Origin: Promethearchaeota archaeon
Lineage (GTDB): Archaea; Asgardarchaeota; Lokiarchaeia; Sigynarchaeales; SOKP01
Direction: 5' to 3'
Assembly (NCBI GenBank): GCA_030620005.1
Contig: JAUXAJ010000118.1
Span: forward strand, 1-13,550
Length of the DNA: 13,550 nucleotides
Below are positions 7,490-13,550 of the stretch, piece by piece. The notes beneath the pieces are model-generated. The model saw only the letters and a program-made list of their open reading frames with translations, did not search any database and was not told where the DNA came from. Every line of letters begins with the position of its first letter. The stretch's first letter is position 1. The translations under genes were made by a program, and so were the position numbers.

Positions 7490-7749
7490 CATTAATTTTC
7501 TTTTATAAATAAAAGTAATACACGCATCATATCAGGATTAAAAAAACATTTCCCTTCAATTAATAGAAGAAATACAAGTCAAATAAGTTATATAAATTTT
7601 AAGTCTTCAAAAGATTAACAATTTCTTCTTATCGTTAAATCGTAGTTCACTTTTCAATTTAACTTAATAAGTCACTATTAAAAGTTAATGGTTGACATTA
7701 ATAAGATTCTTTAATTTTTCATAATTTACATACTAAATTATATTTGAAA
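7490..7749. other. Gene-free part of the divergent intergenic region
   Basis: The gap between the divergent starts is 375 bases (7410-7784). Apart from the two inverted repeats and the aminotransferase TATA box I see only A/T-rich DNA here, with no open frame of note, no RNA-like fold and no repeat. Confidence 0.5.
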
Positions 7750-7759
7750 TTTATATTTT
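7750..7759 (+). promoter_or_regulatory. TATA box of the aminotransferase gene
   Basis: TTTATATTTT ends 25 bases before the ATG at 7785. With archaeal TATA-to-start spacing this places transcription initiation at or very near the ATG. There is no Shine-Dalgarno sequence, so a leaderless or near-leaderless mRNA is expected. Confidence 0.5.
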
Positions 7760-7784
7760 TTACAAATTACTTCTGTGAACTTGG

Positions 7785-8969
7785 ATGGTTTCTAAGAGAC
7801 TTAGAGGTTTAAAATATGCGATTCGTGACGTGGCTCTCGTAGCTAACGAGGTTAAAAAAGGTGGCAAGAAAGTGTATCATTTGAACATCGGGGATCCCGT
7901 TCTCTATGATTTTAAAACTCCGGAATATATCTCACAAGCCATGGCGAATGCTACTTTTGCCGGTAAAAATTATTACGTGGATTCACTAGGAGTAAGAGAA
8001 CTCCGGGAAGAAATATGTAAATATGAACGCAGTAAAAACTCAATCAATATTACTCCTGACGATATTTTAGTAACTTCAGGAGTAACCGAAGCTATTTTCT
8101 TTACTCTTTCGGGTTTAATGGAAAATAATAACGAGCTTTTAATTCCCGGTCCAACTTACCCTATATATCCATCGTATACGAAATTTTTTGATGGAATTCC
8201 TGTAGAATACGAGCTTGAGGAAAATAATAATTGGGAACCTAACATCGACGACTTGAGAAGCAAGATTACTGAAAAAACTCAAGCAATACTTATAGGTTCA
8301 CCAAATAATCCCACTGGGGTAGTATATAGCGAAAAAAAGCTTAAGGCTATAATAGACATCGCAGGAGAATTTGATTTACCTATTATATCGGATGAAATTT
8401 ACGATCAAATAATTTTTGAAAAACAATATGTTTGTCCCGCCTCTCTTAGTAAAGATGTGCCTATTATTGGGATGAATGGGTTTTCAAAAGCCCATCTTGC
8501 CACGGGTTGGAGGTTGGGCTACATTTATTATTATGATCCCGAAGATAAACTTAAAGAATTAAAGGATGGAATTGCCAAAATGGCAAGGGCTCGTTTATGT
8601 GCCAATTCTATCGCTCAATATGCTGCGATAGACGCTTTAAGAAAACCTGGGCCTCATACTGAACAAATGGTTAGGATATTAAGAGAGAGAAGAGATTATT
8701 CGTATAATAGAATGCGTAAAATCGAAGGTTTTATTGTAAATAAGCCTGATGGGGCGTTTTATTTGTTTCCAAGAATCGACTTTACCGAATTTAATAAATG
8801 GAAAAAAGATAAAGAATTTGTCGTTGATTTATTAAGGAAAACCGGAATTTGTTCCGTATATGGTTCTGGTTTTGGTAATTATGGGAAAGACCACGTGAGA
8901 TTTACCTTTTTGCCTGATTTAAAGATCTTAGAAATCGTATATGATCTGCTTGAAGATTTCTTAAAGTGA
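7785..8969 (+). CDS. PLP-dependent aminotransferase, class I/II (alanine-transaminase-like)
   Basis: 394 residues, the normal length for fold-type I transaminases. Landmarks: LNIGDP near the N-terminus, NNPTG with N175, the SDEIY motif with D203 (binds the PLP ring nitrogen) and Y206, the Schiff-base lysine K235 in GFSKAHLATGWRLGY with phosphate-binding R243, and the substrate-carboxylate arginine R372 in HVRFTFLP. MARARLCAN and GAFYLFPRID are like those of the AlaA/AlaT branch, which moves an amino group from glutamate to pyruvate to make alanine. It is a cytosolic enzyme of amino-acid metabolism. It stands alone, divergent from the coiled-coil gene with its own TATA box, so it looks independently expressed. 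Aspartate or another small keto acid remains possible as substrate, because specificity in this family cannot be read safely from motifs. Confidence 0.93.
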   Translation: MVSKRLRGLKYAIRDVALVANEVKKGGKKVYHLNIGDPVLYDFKTPEYISQAMANATFAGKNYYVDSLGVRELREEICKYERSKNSINITPDDILVTSGVTEAIFFTLSGLMENNNELLIPGPTYPIYPSYTKFFDGIPVEYELEENNNWEPNIDDLRSKITEKTQAILIGSPNNPTGVVYSEKKLKAIIDIAGEFDLPIISDEIYDQIIFEKQYVCPASLSKDVPIIGMNGFSKAHLATGWRLGYIYYYDPEDKLKELKDGIAKMARARLCANSIAQYAAIDALRKPGPHTEQMVRILRERRDYSYNRMRKIEGFIVNKPDGAFYLFPRIDFTEFNKWKKDKEFVVDLLRKTGICSVYGSGFGNYGKDHVRFTFLPDLKILEIVYDLLEDFLK

Positions 8970-9102
8970 AACTTTTTAGAAAAAACATGTTTCAGAACTA
9001 AAGTCTGTTAATAATGTTATAATAATTGAATTAAATAATGATCAAGGTTTAATTTCTTATAATTTCATGATTCAATTTTAACATAATACCCAATACTAGA
9101 AA

Positions 9103-9708
9103 TTGGTGGTTTTTGTAGTAAATTTAAAGGAGCTTACAATTCCCTATTTAGAAAAATTAGCCGCTGAATGCGAAATTGAATTAAATAAGAAGTTAAAAGC
9201 TGATAAAATTAGACAAATAAAAAATGGCGGTATTCAAGAAGAAAAACTCGAAGATTTATTCAAGAAATATATTGAATTACAAAATGCTTCTAAAAAGTCT
9301 AAAGGGAAAGGAAAAGGAAAAGGTAAAGCTCGATCCCAAATATCAATATTAGAAGATCGAGTTGGCGTACTTGAAGAGCAAATCAAACACATCTTATCAA
9401 AATTTAATGAAAAGGAACAAGAATCTACCATAAAAAAAAATATAAAGATTTCTAAACAAGATTTTAGAGTAATCCCAGAAGAAAGCAATGATTTGAGAAA
9501 GATAAAATCAATCATCGTATCTCGTGTAATGCCAGGAAATTCAATGAGCATCGATGATTTATTGAAGATCAAGGCTCTTCAAGAATTTTCCTTGAGTTTA
9601 ATCGAAAAAGCGATTAACGACTTTATAGATGAAGGCGTAGTGGACGCTTCAGAAGGCATGTCCTTACAAAAAATGGGAGGAAAAATAGGCTCTCTTACTA
9701 GAAAATAA
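9103..9708 (+). CDS. Small SAP-like / coiled-coil / winged-helix protein, probable DNA-binding
   Basis: About 201 residues. An in-frame TAG lies at 9097-9099 and no ATG follows nearby, so the start is TTG 9103 or GTG 9106. Residues 8-45 (LKELTIPYLEKLAAECEIEL, then KADKIRQIKNGGI) resemble the helix-extended-helix of SAP-type DNA-binding domains. Residues 64-77 are a basic KGKGKGKGKAR linker, 78-110 a coiled coil (ISILEDRVGVLEEQIKHIL), and 130-201 a winged-helix-like domain ending in GGKIGSLTRK. I know no named family for this combination; role as a chromatin or transcription factor is inferred from architecture. Its last 47 codons recur at 11127-11270 and its last few at 10716-10742, each facing a histidine kinase end, so it belongs to a local paralog family linked to those kinases. 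Two to three bases before the start there is no ribosome binding site, so it may be leaderless. Confidence 0.75.
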   Translation: MVVFVVNLKELTIPYLEKLAAECEIELNKKLKADKIRQIKNGGIQEEKLEDLFKKYIELQNASKKSKGKGKGKGKARSQISILEDRVGVLEEQIKHILSKFNEKEQESTIKKNIKISKQDFRVIPEESNDLRKIKSIIVSRVMPGNSMSIDDLLKIKALQEFSLSLIEKAINDFIDEGVVDASEGMSLQKMGGKIGSLTRK

Positions 9709-9719
9709 AAATAACGTGT

Positions 9720-9740
9720 AAAATATTTAAAAAATATTTT
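9720..9740 (+). terminator. A/T hairpin and T-rich tract after the winged-helix gene
   Basis: Perfect 9-bp arms AAAATATTT and AAATATTTT with a 3-base loop sit 11 bases past the stop codon and are followed by a T-rich stretch with single Gs. A terminator is plausible by position, but an all-A/T stem is weak and easily arises by chance. Confidence 0.35.
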
Positions 9741-9823
9741 GTTTTGTTTAATAGACTTACCTTAGATTGTACTTCAAATTTTTTATTCAAAGGTATTAAT
9801 TGTTATTAATTTACTATCATTAA

Positions 9824-9832
9824 ATTTATATT
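9824..9832 (+). promoter_or_regulatory. TATA box of the vapBC operon
   Basis: ATTTATATT ends 25 bases before the antitoxin ATG at 9858, the same geometry as at the aminotransferase gene, implying a near-leaderless transcript. Autorepression by the antitoxin at or near this site would be usual for the family; no clear operator palindrome is visible. Confidence 0.4.
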
Positions 9833-9857
9833 ATCTATTTTCTATTATTCTTATGTT

Positions 9858-10094
9858 ATGACAACTATTTCAATCTCTTTAGATGAAGAATTATTAGAAT
9901 GGCTAGACCAGCTCATACAAAATGGAACCATTAAGAACCGGAGTGAAGCGGTTAGAGGTGGGATTTTTTCTTATATCCGAGAAAAGATCGGTATTCAATC
10001 AAGGGAAGAGCTATGGGAATTTCTTAAAAACAAGCAAAAAGGGCCCTTCCAAAATGGAGTGGAGGCAATTCGAGCAGTAAGAGAGGAAGAATAA
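9858..10094 (+). CDS. vapB: VapB-type ribbon-helix-helix antitoxin
   Basis: 78 residues. Residues 2-45 form a ribbon-helix-helix: strand TTISISLDEELLEWLDQLI, then helix NRSEAVRGGIFSYIREK. The C-terminal part (WEFLKNKQKGPFQNG, AIRAVREEE) is the flexible segment that in this family wraps the toxin. RHH antitoxins bind their own promoter as dimers and neutralise the partner nuclease. The stop codon TAA overlaps the next ATG by one base (TAATG), so the two are translationally coupled, the standard layout for such pairs. The symbol reflects the family only. Confidence 0.88.
   Translation: MTTISISLDEELLEWLDQLIQNGTIKNRSEAVRGGIFSYIREKIGIQSREELWEFLKNKQKGPFQNGVEAIRAVREEE
10083..10086 (+). promoter_or_regulatory. 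Ribosome binding site of the toxin gene inside vapB
   Basis: GAGG within AGAGGAAG lies 7 bases before the toxin ATG at 10094, inside the last antitoxin codons. It is one of the few clear Shine-Dalgarno sequences in the window and fixes the toxin start. Confidence 0.5.
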
Positions 10095-10597
10095 TGTCAA
10101 TATATCTCGATACAAACATCTTTTATAATGCCTATAGTCCAATTGAAGATAGAATTACAGCTGATTGGCTTTTAAATCAGCTTTCCTCTAATTTTCCGGG
10201 AGTTACCTCAGAATGGACAATAGCAGAAATGTTTCGGGCTTTTAAAAAGCAAGTTAATCTTAAAAGAATCGAGAATAGTGATGCCCAAGTCGCTATTGAT
10301 TTATTTTTAAGCGATATTGGAGAAGATGCCCAAAAAAAGAAAATATACATGATCCCTGTAAAAAGCTCATATATTATGGCGGCTAGACCTTTAATATTTA
10401 ATGAAAATCTATACGCCGCCGATGCAATTCATACTATTACAGCATTAAAAGCGAAAGTTGATGCATTTATCACTTACGACAGTGATTTTAAGAAATTAAA
10501 GAAAATTCCCATCATAAATCCTAAAAAGGACAATTTCCAGAATTCGATAAAAGAAATCAAAGAAAATTACATGAAAAAGAATGGAATAAAAACCTAA
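10094..10597 (+). CDS. vapC: VapC-type PIN-domain toxin ribonuclease
   Basis: 167 residues, slightly longer than typical VapC (about 130-140) because of a lysine-rich tail. PIN-domain acidic residues are all present: D6 in YLDTNIFYN, E45 in WTIAEMFRAF, D110 in LYAADAIHTITA, and D129 plus D131 in FITYDSDFKKL. These hold the metal ions that cut RNA; known VapC toxins cleave tRNA or rRNA, and the target here cannot be inferred. Translation is coupled to the antitoxin by a 1-base overlap. The pair sits between the intact winged-helix gene and the duplicated kinase debris, suggesting arrival by insertion or a role in stabilising an otherwise fluid region. Confidence 0.9.
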   Translation: MSIYLDTNIFYNAYSPIEDRITADWLLNQLSSNFPGVTSEWTIAEMFRAFKKQVNLKRIENSDAQVAIDLFLSDIGEDAQKKKIYMIPVKSSYIMAARPLIFNENLYAADAIHTITALKAKVDAFITYDSDFKKLKKIPIINPKKDNFQNSIKEIKENYMKKNGIKT

Positions 10598-10626
10598 AAG
10601 CTATAATAAAAAATTCAGTAGCTTTT
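10596..10626 (+). terminator. Hairpin at the end of vapC
   Basis: AAAAGCTA (10596-10603, overlapping the stop codon) and TAGCTTTT (10619-10626) form a perfect 8-bp stem with a 15-base loop, followed by a T/C-rich stretch. A second inverted repeat (AATTACTC 10643-10650 with GAGTAATT 10670-10677) follows. Either may help 3'-end formation; evidence is positional only. Confidence 0.35.
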
Positions 10627-10715
10627 CTTCTGATTTAAAATCAATTACTCTCAGTAAGAGAAAAAAAGTGAGTAATTAACTTATGTTTAGATATATCTTG
10701 TTAATTTAGCTTGCA

Positions 10716-10742
10716 ATAGATCGTACTCTCACTAGAAAATAA
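10716..10742 (+). pseudogene. Last codons of a winged-helix gene copy (relic A)
   Basis: The codons ACT CTC ACT AGA AAA TAA (10725-10742) match TCT CTT ACT AGA AAA TAA at the end of the 9103-9708 gene in 16 of 18 bases, and the A-run after the stop continues the match. The rest of the copy is gone. Only its position, directly before a kinase C-terminal fragment exactly as in the longer relic at 11127, makes this short match credible. Confidence 0.45.
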
Positions 10743-10777
10743 AAAATATGTTTTTCTTGTTCGCAAATTCAATTTTA

Positions 10778-11113
10778 TCAATTATTTTCAGGAATTAATA
10801 CAATAAAATTACTTCCTTTGGTATAATCTCCAGGAATTCTATCCTCAACCCATATTTTTCCATCATAACTTTTTATTACTCTTTTCATAAGCAATAATCC
10901 CAATCCAATTCCACTAGGAGTATTTTCTTCGTTAATCTCTCTTTGAAAAATTTCCATTTTCCGAGAATCTATTACACCTAAACCATTGTCAATGAATTCA
11001 ATTCTCATGTAATCTTTACCTTCTTGCAGTTCTTTTGATATTTTAATGAGAATTTCAGGAATTTCATTCTTATTATGCTGTATGGCGTTTATTAACAGAT
11101 TTTCGAGCACATT
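10778..11113 (-). pseudogene. Histidine kinase C-terminal fragment (ATPase domain only)
   Basis: The frame (open to 11122) encodes about 112 residues that align with the end of the full kinase at 11311-13158: N-box ENLLINAIQHN, G1-box FIDNGLGV, G2 box GIGLGLLLMKRVIKSYDG and the terminal KGSNFIVLIPE. Everything before the N-box is missing: PAS domains, the phospho-accepting histidine and dimerisation helices. Homology to the full kinase ends at about 11113, and the foreign winged-helix fragment starts by 11127. The first in-frame ATG (11122) has no promoter of its own in view. A stand-alone ATPase domain could not act as a sensor kinase, so I call it a truncated relic, though the frame itself is undamaged. 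Confidence 0.8.
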
Positions 11114-11126
11114 TTCCTCCAACAGA

Positions 11127-11270
11127 AAAGTTAAGGAGCTTCAGGAATTTTCCTTAGGTTTAATAGAAAAGGCAATTAAGGACTTAGTAGATAATAAGGT
11201 TTTAAATTCTTCGGAAGGGCGTTCCATGCAAAAAATAGACGGAAAAATCGGACAGTTAATTAGAAAATGA
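11127..11270 (+). pseudogene. Winged-helix gene fragment, last 47 codons (relic B)
   Basis: From KVKELQEFSLGLIEKAIKDL to GKIGQLIRK the translation matches residues 155-201 of the protein at 9103-9708, with many synonymous or conservative changes and an intact frame and stop. The open frame can be traced back to 11046, but that part is simply antisense to the kinase fragment, so the join at about 11114-11126 is a breakpoint and not part of a real gene. It converges on the full kinase with 40 bases between stops. Confidence 0.8.
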
Positions 11271-11276
11271 AAAATT

Positions 11277-11301
11277 TACTGCATTCTCAATTCAAGCAGT
11301 A
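11277..11301. terminator. Small hairpin between convergent genes
   Basis: TACTGC and GCAGTA form a 6-bp stem with a 13-base loop in the 40-base gap between the relic B stop and the kinase stop. It could serve as a bidirectional terminator. The evidence is slight. Confidence 0.25.
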
Positions 11302-11310
11302 GTAATTCCC

Positions 11311-13158
11311 TTAATCGATCTCAGGAATTAATAAGATAAAATTACTTCCCTTGGTGTGATCTCCTTTCACTTTATCCTCGACCCAAATGATTCCATTATA
11401 ACTATCGATTATTCTTTTTACGAGTAATAATCCTAATCCAATTCCACTAATATTTTTTACTTTTTTAATTTCTCTTTGAAAAATTTCAATTTTCCGAATA
11501 TCCTCTACGCCTAACCCGTTATCCATGAATTCCATTTTCACATAATTTTTCCCATCTTCTTGTTCCTTAGTTATTCTAACGATAATTTCAACATTTGCTT
11601 TTTCGTTGTGTCTTACAGCATTGATTAATAGGTTTTCGAATACATTTAAAATAAGATCGCTTGCTCTTACATGAATTTTTTTGTCAGGAGCATCAACATG
11701 AACGTTAATTTTTCTATCTGGGTAAATTATACGAATAAATTCTATTGAATCCTCTAAAAACTGCAAAATTTCAATTGATTTTAAGGCTGTTCCTTTTTCC
11801 TCTAAAGTCGATAATTTTCGCACATTAGTAACTAAATTTGCCCCTTGATTCACTTGATCTTTAATAATAGTAAATATTTTTTTAATGTCTCCTACTTGGT
11901 CAGGATTGCTTGAATAAAAAGAACCCAATTCAATAGAAGATAAAATATTTTGTAGAATATTGGTAATATCGTGAACAAATAAATCCTTGTAGAATTCTGC
12001 TAAATTGTAAGCTTCACGATATTTTTCTTCGGATTCTATTAACTTTTGTTCCGCCTCTTTTTTTTCTGTTATGTCAATTTGTATTCCTAGAATTGCTGGC
12101 TTTCCTTTGTACGTAACAGTTTTAGAATAATTTTCTAACCAAGCGTTCTCACCGTTTTTTTTAACGATTTTGATTGGATATTGAGTTATAATATCTTTTA
12201 ACCCCATTTGCTTTTTTCTCGCTTGTTCAGCTACAAATAATTGGTAATCCGGGTGAATAACTCTTAAAAACTCTCCAGGCTTCCAACTTTGAATTTCTTC
12301 TATTGTATATCCAAATAATTCTTCCATTCGATGATTAACATACTTAATTAAATCGTCTTGTATTATGATTATACCCGCAACTGATTGTTCTGTAATAGTT
12401 CTAAATTTTTCTTCCGATTCTTTTAACTTTTGTTCCGCCTCTTTTCTTTCAGTCATGTCTCTTGAGATTAACAGACCTCTCGGGTTTCTATTTTGATCTA
12501 TATATGTATTTCCTATAGTGTGGAGCCACACCCAACGTCCATTTTTATGTTTAAATCTAATTTCTGCCATTCCTTCGCCCTTTTTTGTACCTTTCTTTAA
12601 AGCTTCAATTACAGTTTTTAAATCGTCAGGATGGATAAATTTACTTATATTTTTCCCAATTAGATCGTCTTTTAAATAGCCTAATATTTTCTCGTGAGTT
12701 TTTTCATTGATATATTCAAAAACATATTTCTCATTAATTATCGAAACTAATTCGCGCATTTTTTCTGTAATAAGTCGATATTTTTCTTCGCTTTCTCGTA
12801 ACACATCATCTGCCTTCTGTTGTTCTGTAATGTCAGTGACATATTCAATTATTCTAAAAATATCGCCTGAATCGTCCAAAATTGGATACGCTCTTATATC
12901 TAACCATTTATCAGTTTCTTTTACATATCTTTTAACTCTAGCAAACTTTTTGGTTTCGTAGACTCGGGATGCGGCGCAATTTTCACAAGGCGTATTTCTA
13001 TCAAAAATTTTAAAACATTTCTTACCTTCTAAATTTTCACGGGCCAATCCCAAGTATTTATATCCCGCTACATTACAACGAATTACTTCGTAATCTCTAT
13101 TCAGAATTATGATAAAATCAGGAATAGTATCGAATATTACCTTAAATAAATTTAACAT
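11311..13158 (-). CDS. Three-PAS sensor histidine kinase, no membrane helices
   Basis: 615 residues. PAS 1 (about 1-115) carries cysteines C48, C58 and C61 in KKCFKIFDRNTPCENCAAS, a pattern that could bind a metal or respond to redox. PAS 2 (about 120-240) and PAS 3 (about 242-370) each end with the usual DMTERKEAEQ/DITEKKEAEQ linker. The H-box is FVHDITNILQNI with H396 as phosphate acceptor. The ATPase domain (about 500-613) has the N-box FENLLINAVRH with N509 and N513, the G1 box DNGLG (D546-G550) and G2 GIGLGLLLVKR. It should autophosphorylate in response to a cytosolic signal. No receiver-domain protein is nearby, so it is an orphan kinase here. The ATG at 13158 has AGGAG three bases upstream; the frame is open a further 21 codons upstream without an ATG, so the N-terminus is uncertain. 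Its tail is duplicated at 10778-11113. Confidence 0.9.
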   Translation of the reverse strand: MLNLFKVIFDTIPDFIIILNRDYEVIRCNVAGYKYLGLARENLEGKKCFKIFDRNTPCENCAASRVYETKKFARVKRYVKETDKWLDIRAYPILDDSGDIFRIIEYVTDITEQQKADDVLRESEEKYRLITEKMRELVSIINEKYVFEYINEKTHEKILGYLKDDLIGKNISKFIHPDDLKTVIEALKKGTKKGEGMAEIRFKHKNGRWVWLHTIGNTYIDQNRNPRGLLISRDMTERKEAEQKLKESEEKFRTITEQSVAGIIIIQDDLIKYVNHRMEELFGYTIEEIQSWKPGEFLRVIHPDYQLFVAEQARKKQMGLKDIITQYPIKIVKKNGENAWLENYSKTVTYKGKPAILGIQIDITEKKEAEQKLIESEEKYREAYNLAEFYKDLFVHDITNILQNILSSIELGSFYSSNPDQVGDIKKIFTIIKDQVNQGANLVTNVRKLSTLEEKGTALKSIEILQFLEDSIEFIRIIYPDRKINVHVDAPDKKIHVRASDLILNVFENLLINAVRHNEKANVEIIVRITKEQEDGKNYVKMEFMDNGLGVEDIRKIEIFQREIKKVKNISGIGLGLLLVKRIIDSYNGIIWVEDKVKGDHTKGSNFILLIPEID

Positions 13159-13226
13159 CTGCTCCTGCTTATTTTCGTTCTCTTCTATTTTTTTTTTAAT
13201 TTTTTTTACACCTTGATCCGTTTAAT

Positions 13227-13236
13227 TAATATATAG
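13227..13236 (-). promoter_or_regulatory. Candidate TATA box of the kinase gene
   Basis: CTATATATTA on the minus strand lies about 70 bases before the ATG at 13158, implying a leader of about 45 nt, or a start nearer 13200 if the open frame upstream of the ATG is used. Confidence 0.35.
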
Positions 13237-13441
13237 GTCTGATTTATACAATCAAAATACTTAAATCTAAAGTTAAAAGACATTCACAATAATTAATTGC
13301 TTTTTAAAGTATAAATTACAAATTTGATATAAAAATTAGAATATTTAATAATTCTGTTATTAAAATTATATTTTTTCAACTTTTTTTTTTTTCCTTTATA
13401 AATATCTATTATAGAGTATTTTGAATTAAATTTTTTCTATC

Positions 13442-13449
13442 TTATATAT
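13442..13449 (+). promoter_or_regulatory. Candidate TATA box of the amidotransferase gene
   Basis: TTATATAT lies 46 bases before the ATG at 13496, implying a leader of roughly 20 nt. No Shine-Dalgarno sequence is visible. Confidence 0.35.
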
Positions 13450-13495
13450 CTACATATCACATCATTTCATAAAGTTTTCCACTTGTATTATCTCC

Positions 13496-13550
13496 ATGTT
13501 ATCACTACAAATCATTCATCATGTTCCCTTCGAACAATTAAAAGATTTAT
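13496..13550 (+). CDS. Start of a probable class I glutamine amidotransferase (3' end outside window)
   Basis: Eighteen codons are visible, open to the window edge: MLSLQIIHHVPFEQLKDL. The pattern of a short hydrophobic strand followed by HHVPFE matches the first strand of stand-alone class I glutamine amidotransferase-like proteins (GMP-synthase-type glutaminase fold, often starting I-x-I-x-Q-H-x-P-x-E). The catalytic Cys-His-Glu triad would lie beyond the window, so the assignment rests on a very short match. It is divergent from the kinase gene and preceded by a TATA-like box. Confidence 0.5.
   Translation, partial: MLSLQIIHHVPFEQLKDL

Larger units (their letters stand above)
13159..13495. 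other. Divergent intergenic region between the kinase and the amidotransferase
   Basis: 337 bases of very A/T-rich DNA. It holds 10-base and 8-base T runs (13184-13193 and 13200-13207), a candidate kinase TATA box on the minus strand (13227-13236), an 8-bp inverted repeat (13344-13351 with 13357-13364), a 12-T run (13381-13392) and the amidotransferase TATA box. I see no RNA gene or further open frame. Confidence 0.5.

Noticed and set aside
9234..9572. 112-residue minus-strand open frame
   Set aside because: Antisense shadow of the winged-helix gene; low-complexity FPFPFP is the complement of the KGKGKG linker.
11046..11270. 74-residue plus-strand gene
   Set aside because: Its first 27 codons are antisense to the kinase fragment and only the rest is homologous to the winged-helix protein; the frame is a chimera across a breakpoint.
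1..13550. CRISPR array, tRNA, rRNA or insertion sequence
   Set aside because: No regularly spaced repeats, no cloverleaf or rRNA-like conserved stretches, no transposase-like frames; repeats found are explained by gene duplication.

Overview
The window looks like a piece of a low-GC archaeal genome, most likely an Asgard archaeon of the Lokiarchaeia type. This is inferred from three things: AT-rich DNA with TATA-like boxes 25-60 bases before several starts, mRNAs that look leaderless or short-leadered, and the gene content. That content includes small SCP2 lipid-carrier paralogs, a very long coiled-coil protein with a prenyltransferase-like toroid head, VapBC, and a multi-PAS histidine kinase. 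No rRNA, tRNA, CRISPR array or transposase was seen.

Left part (1-1480): a decaying array of SCP2 sterol/lipid-carrier genes. Copy 1 (1-270) is cut by the window edge and frameshifted near its end. A short third copy survives only around 679-725. One intact copy lies at 850-1275. Between the broken copies is a 61-codon, relatively GC-rich open frame without a start codon (473-658). At 1496-2971 follows a membrane-anchored glycerophosphodiester phosphodiesterase, so this end is lipid-themed.

Middle (3000-7784): on the minus strand, a giant protein gene starts at a TTG (7409) and runs to a TGA at 4053-4055. The same frame then stays open for another 350 codons, to 3000. The combined product would be about 1,469 residues: an alpha/alpha-toroid head, a winged-helix-like segment, a long coiled coil, a second winged-helix-like segment and a C-terminal membrane hairpin. 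The single in-frame TGA is the most striking anomaly here. A 375-base divergent intergenic region with two perfect inverted repeats separates it from a PLP aminotransferase of the alanine-transaminase type (7785-8969).

Right part (9103-13550): a small SAP-like/coiled-coil/winged-helix protein (9103-9708), a VapBC toxin-antitoxin pair (9858-10597), then the debris of a tandem duplication. The debris consists of a short tail of the winged-helix gene, a C-terminal fragment of a histidine kinase, a longer tail of the winged-helix gene, and finally the full three-PAS histidine kinase (13158-11311). The repeated convergent pairing of this winged-helix protein with this kinase suggests a duplicated regulatory module of which one unit has collapsed. 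At the right edge the first 18 codons of a probable class I glutamine amidotransferase begin at 13496.
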